10,176 nucleotides of DNA from an uncultured Collinsella sp. (lineage in GTDB: Bacteria > Actinomycetota > Coriobacteriia > Coriobacteriales > Coriobacteriaceae), in contig URZN01000016.1 in NCBI GenBank assembly GCA_900552345.1, positions 1 through 10,176 on the forward strand, given 5' to 3'. Both the position numbers and the translations under genes were made by a program. Shown piece by piece: positions 9,310-10,176 of the stretch (position 1 is its first letter; each line of letters opens with the position of its first letter). The notes under the pieces are model-generated. The model was not told the origin of the DNA, ran no database searches, and saw only the letters and a program-made list of their open reading frames with translations.

Positions 9310-9783
9310 ATGAATGCCCCCGACATGCTCCAGAACATCCGCTCAAAACACCCCGTTGCATATGTGGTTCTCTATCTCTTTGTCGGCTGGGCATTGCTGG
9401 TTGTCATCACCCATGCTATAGCCTTTGGAGCAGAACTGCTGGTAGCCAGCTCGGACCAGCCCGTCGTCAAATGGGAAGCGACCGATGAGTGCACCGACGG
9501 AACCCGAACCATTTACTACAACAGCCCGTCCCTCTACCAAGAGTTCAAGGTCAAGATAAAGGACTCCGAGATTGTCGATGCCGAACTAGGCGTTTTCTCG
9601 ACAATCGGAGCAACCGTCAGCGCCGAGCAAGTCGAGTACGCGGACAGCCATGCAACGTATCGTATCGACCTCAGCATCCTAGGCCGACCGTCACGTACCT
9701 GTCTACTCGAATGCGATATACGCGGCACCACATTACACATGTCCGAAATACAGATGCGCCCGGACAAAGAGTTCTCTTCTTGA
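9310..9783 (+). CDS. Small single-pass membrane protein of unknown function
   Basis: I do not recognise this 157-residue protein. A short basic N-terminus (RSKH) precedes one hydrophobic helix (about 17-42). The remaining ~115 residues are polar, appear beta-strand-rich, contain three cysteines (61, 131, 135), and would lie outside the membrane. It is a membrane-anchored extracytoplasmic protein or one with an uncleaved signal. GGAGG (9299-9303) lies 6 bases before ATG and TATAAT lies upstream, so expression is credible. It is the only plus-strand gene in the window, inserted between dnaX and ybaB, which normally adjoin. Its stop is 21 bases from the dnaX stop, with no terminator visible between the two convergent genes. 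Its codons look less GC-biased than its neighbours', consistent with later acquisition. Confidence 0.7.
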   Translation: MNAPDMLQNIRSKHPVAYVVLYLFVGWALLVVITHAIAFGAELLVASSDQPVVKWEATDECTDGTRTIYYNSPSLYQEFKVKIKDSEIVDAELGVFSTIGATVSAEQVEYADSHATYRIDLSILGRPSRTCLLECDIRGTTLHMSEIQMRPDKEFSS

Positions 9784-9804
9784 GCAGTATGCCCGCCCGC
9801 GCAG

Positions 9805-10128
9805 CTACTCCACCGGCTTGAAGATGGTGGCCTGGCCGAAGACGCTGCGGATGAGGGCTTTGGCCTCGTCCTCGGTCTGCGGGATGCTCGGGGCTGCGCC
9901 CTGATGGCCGAAGGGGCTGCCCGCGCCTGGGTTGGACTCCCAAGGGGCAGCGGGGGCGTCCTCCTCTTTGGGGGCAGCTGCAGCGGGCTTGGGCGCGGAC
10001 GCCGCACCCGGCACGTCGAACGGCGGCAGATCGTCCCCGCCGGCATCGGCAGCAAAACCGCCGACCATGGCATCGTCGTAGGGAACCTGCTCGGATTCCC
10101 ACGGCGCAGACGACGCGGCAGGCTGAGC
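9805..10128 (-). CDS. dnaX: Probable DNA polymerase III tau/gamma subunit, C-terminal fragment
   Basis: The last 107 codons of a gene cut by the contig end. Most of the visible part is an Ala/Pro/Gly-rich, probably disordered stretch with two copies of APWES (about residues 8-12 and 61-65 of the fragment). It ends with a short folded-looking tail, DEAKALIRSVFGQATIFKPVE without its first residue being fixed, like the end of DnaX in GC-rich bacteria. DnaX is the ATPase subunit of the replication clamp loader; its ATPase domains would lie beyond the window. The assignment rests mainly on its place upstream of ybaB-recR on the same strand. Any in-frame peptide beyond 10128 (MYKRQ) is translated adapter and must be dropped. 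Confidence 0.65.
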   Translation of the reverse strand, partial: AQPAASSAPWESEQVPYDDAMVGGFAADAGGDDLPPFDVPGAASAPKPAAAAPKEEDAPAAPWESNPGAGSPFGHQGAAPSIPQTEDEAKALIRSVFGQATIFKPVE

Positions 10129-10176
10129 CTGTCTCTTATACACATCTGACGCTGCCGACGATCTTACGCGTGTAGA
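10129..10176. other. Illumina Nextera adapter read-through (not genomic)
   Basis: 10129-10147 is the Tn5 mosaic end CTGTCTCTTATACACATCT. 10148-10161 (GACGCTGCCGACGA) completes the reverse complement of the Nextera Read 1 adapter. 10162-10169 (TCTTACGC) occupies the i5 index position, and 10170-10176 (GTGTAGA) begins the P5 flow-cell sequence. As I recall, the index corresponds to Nextera i5 number 517 (GCGTAAGA reversed). Translations such as MCIRDR, MYKRQ and LSLIHI at this edge are artefacts. Confidence 0.97.

Noticed and set aside
9534..10149. Small proteins beginning MCIRDR or MYKRQ, or ending LSLIHI, at the right edge
   Set aside because: These residues are encoded by the Nextera adapter.

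Overview
The window reads as one end of a draft-genome contig from a GC-rich, strictly fermentative anaerobe, most likely an Actinomycetota of class Coriobacteriia (Collinsella-like). This placement is an inference from three things: a full-length pyruvate:ferredoxin oxidoreductase, a membrane Ser/Thr kinase next to an FHA protein, and GC-rich codon use. No rRNA or other marker in the window fixes the taxon. The last 48 bases (10129-10176) are not genomic: they are Illumina Nextera adapter, so the biological sequence ends at 10128.

Almost everything is on the minus strand, so it is read here from right to left. At the right edge is the 3' end of a gene that is probably dnaX (clamp-loader tau/gamma), cut off by the contig end. 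The usual bacterial order dnaX-ybaB-recR follows, but it is interrupted. About 835 bases lie between dnaX and ybaB, and they carry a plus-strand gene for an unrecognised single-pass membrane protein (9310-9783) behind a less GC-rich control region with a striking 35-base nested dyad. ybaB (8649-8969) and recR (8039-8635) are complete.

After a 243-base gap comes a tightly packed three-gene minus-strand operon. It encodes a membrane-anchored protein with a long Gly/Ser linker (6887-7795), a Ser/Thr protein kinase with four C-terminal membrane helices (5049-6890), and an FHA-domain protein (4107-5045). The first two genes overlap by 4 bases (ATGA). The third starts 3 bases after the second, with its ribosome site inside the kinase's last codons. 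This looks like a self-contained signalling cassette: an outer domain or partner, a kinase, and a phosphopeptide-reader-like protein. A terminator-shaped hairpin sits directly in front of the ribosome site of the first gene.

The next intergenic stretch (3628-4106) holds a perfect 19-bp inverted repeat just after the FHA gene, several smaller dyads, and a long apparent leader for nifJ. nifJ (88-3627) encodes a complete 1179-residue pyruvate:ferredoxin oxidoreductase, the central pyruvate-oxidising enzyme of such anaerobes. A GC-rich hairpin at 1-29 probably ends its transcript. I found no CRISPR array, tRNA, rRNA, transposase or phage gene.
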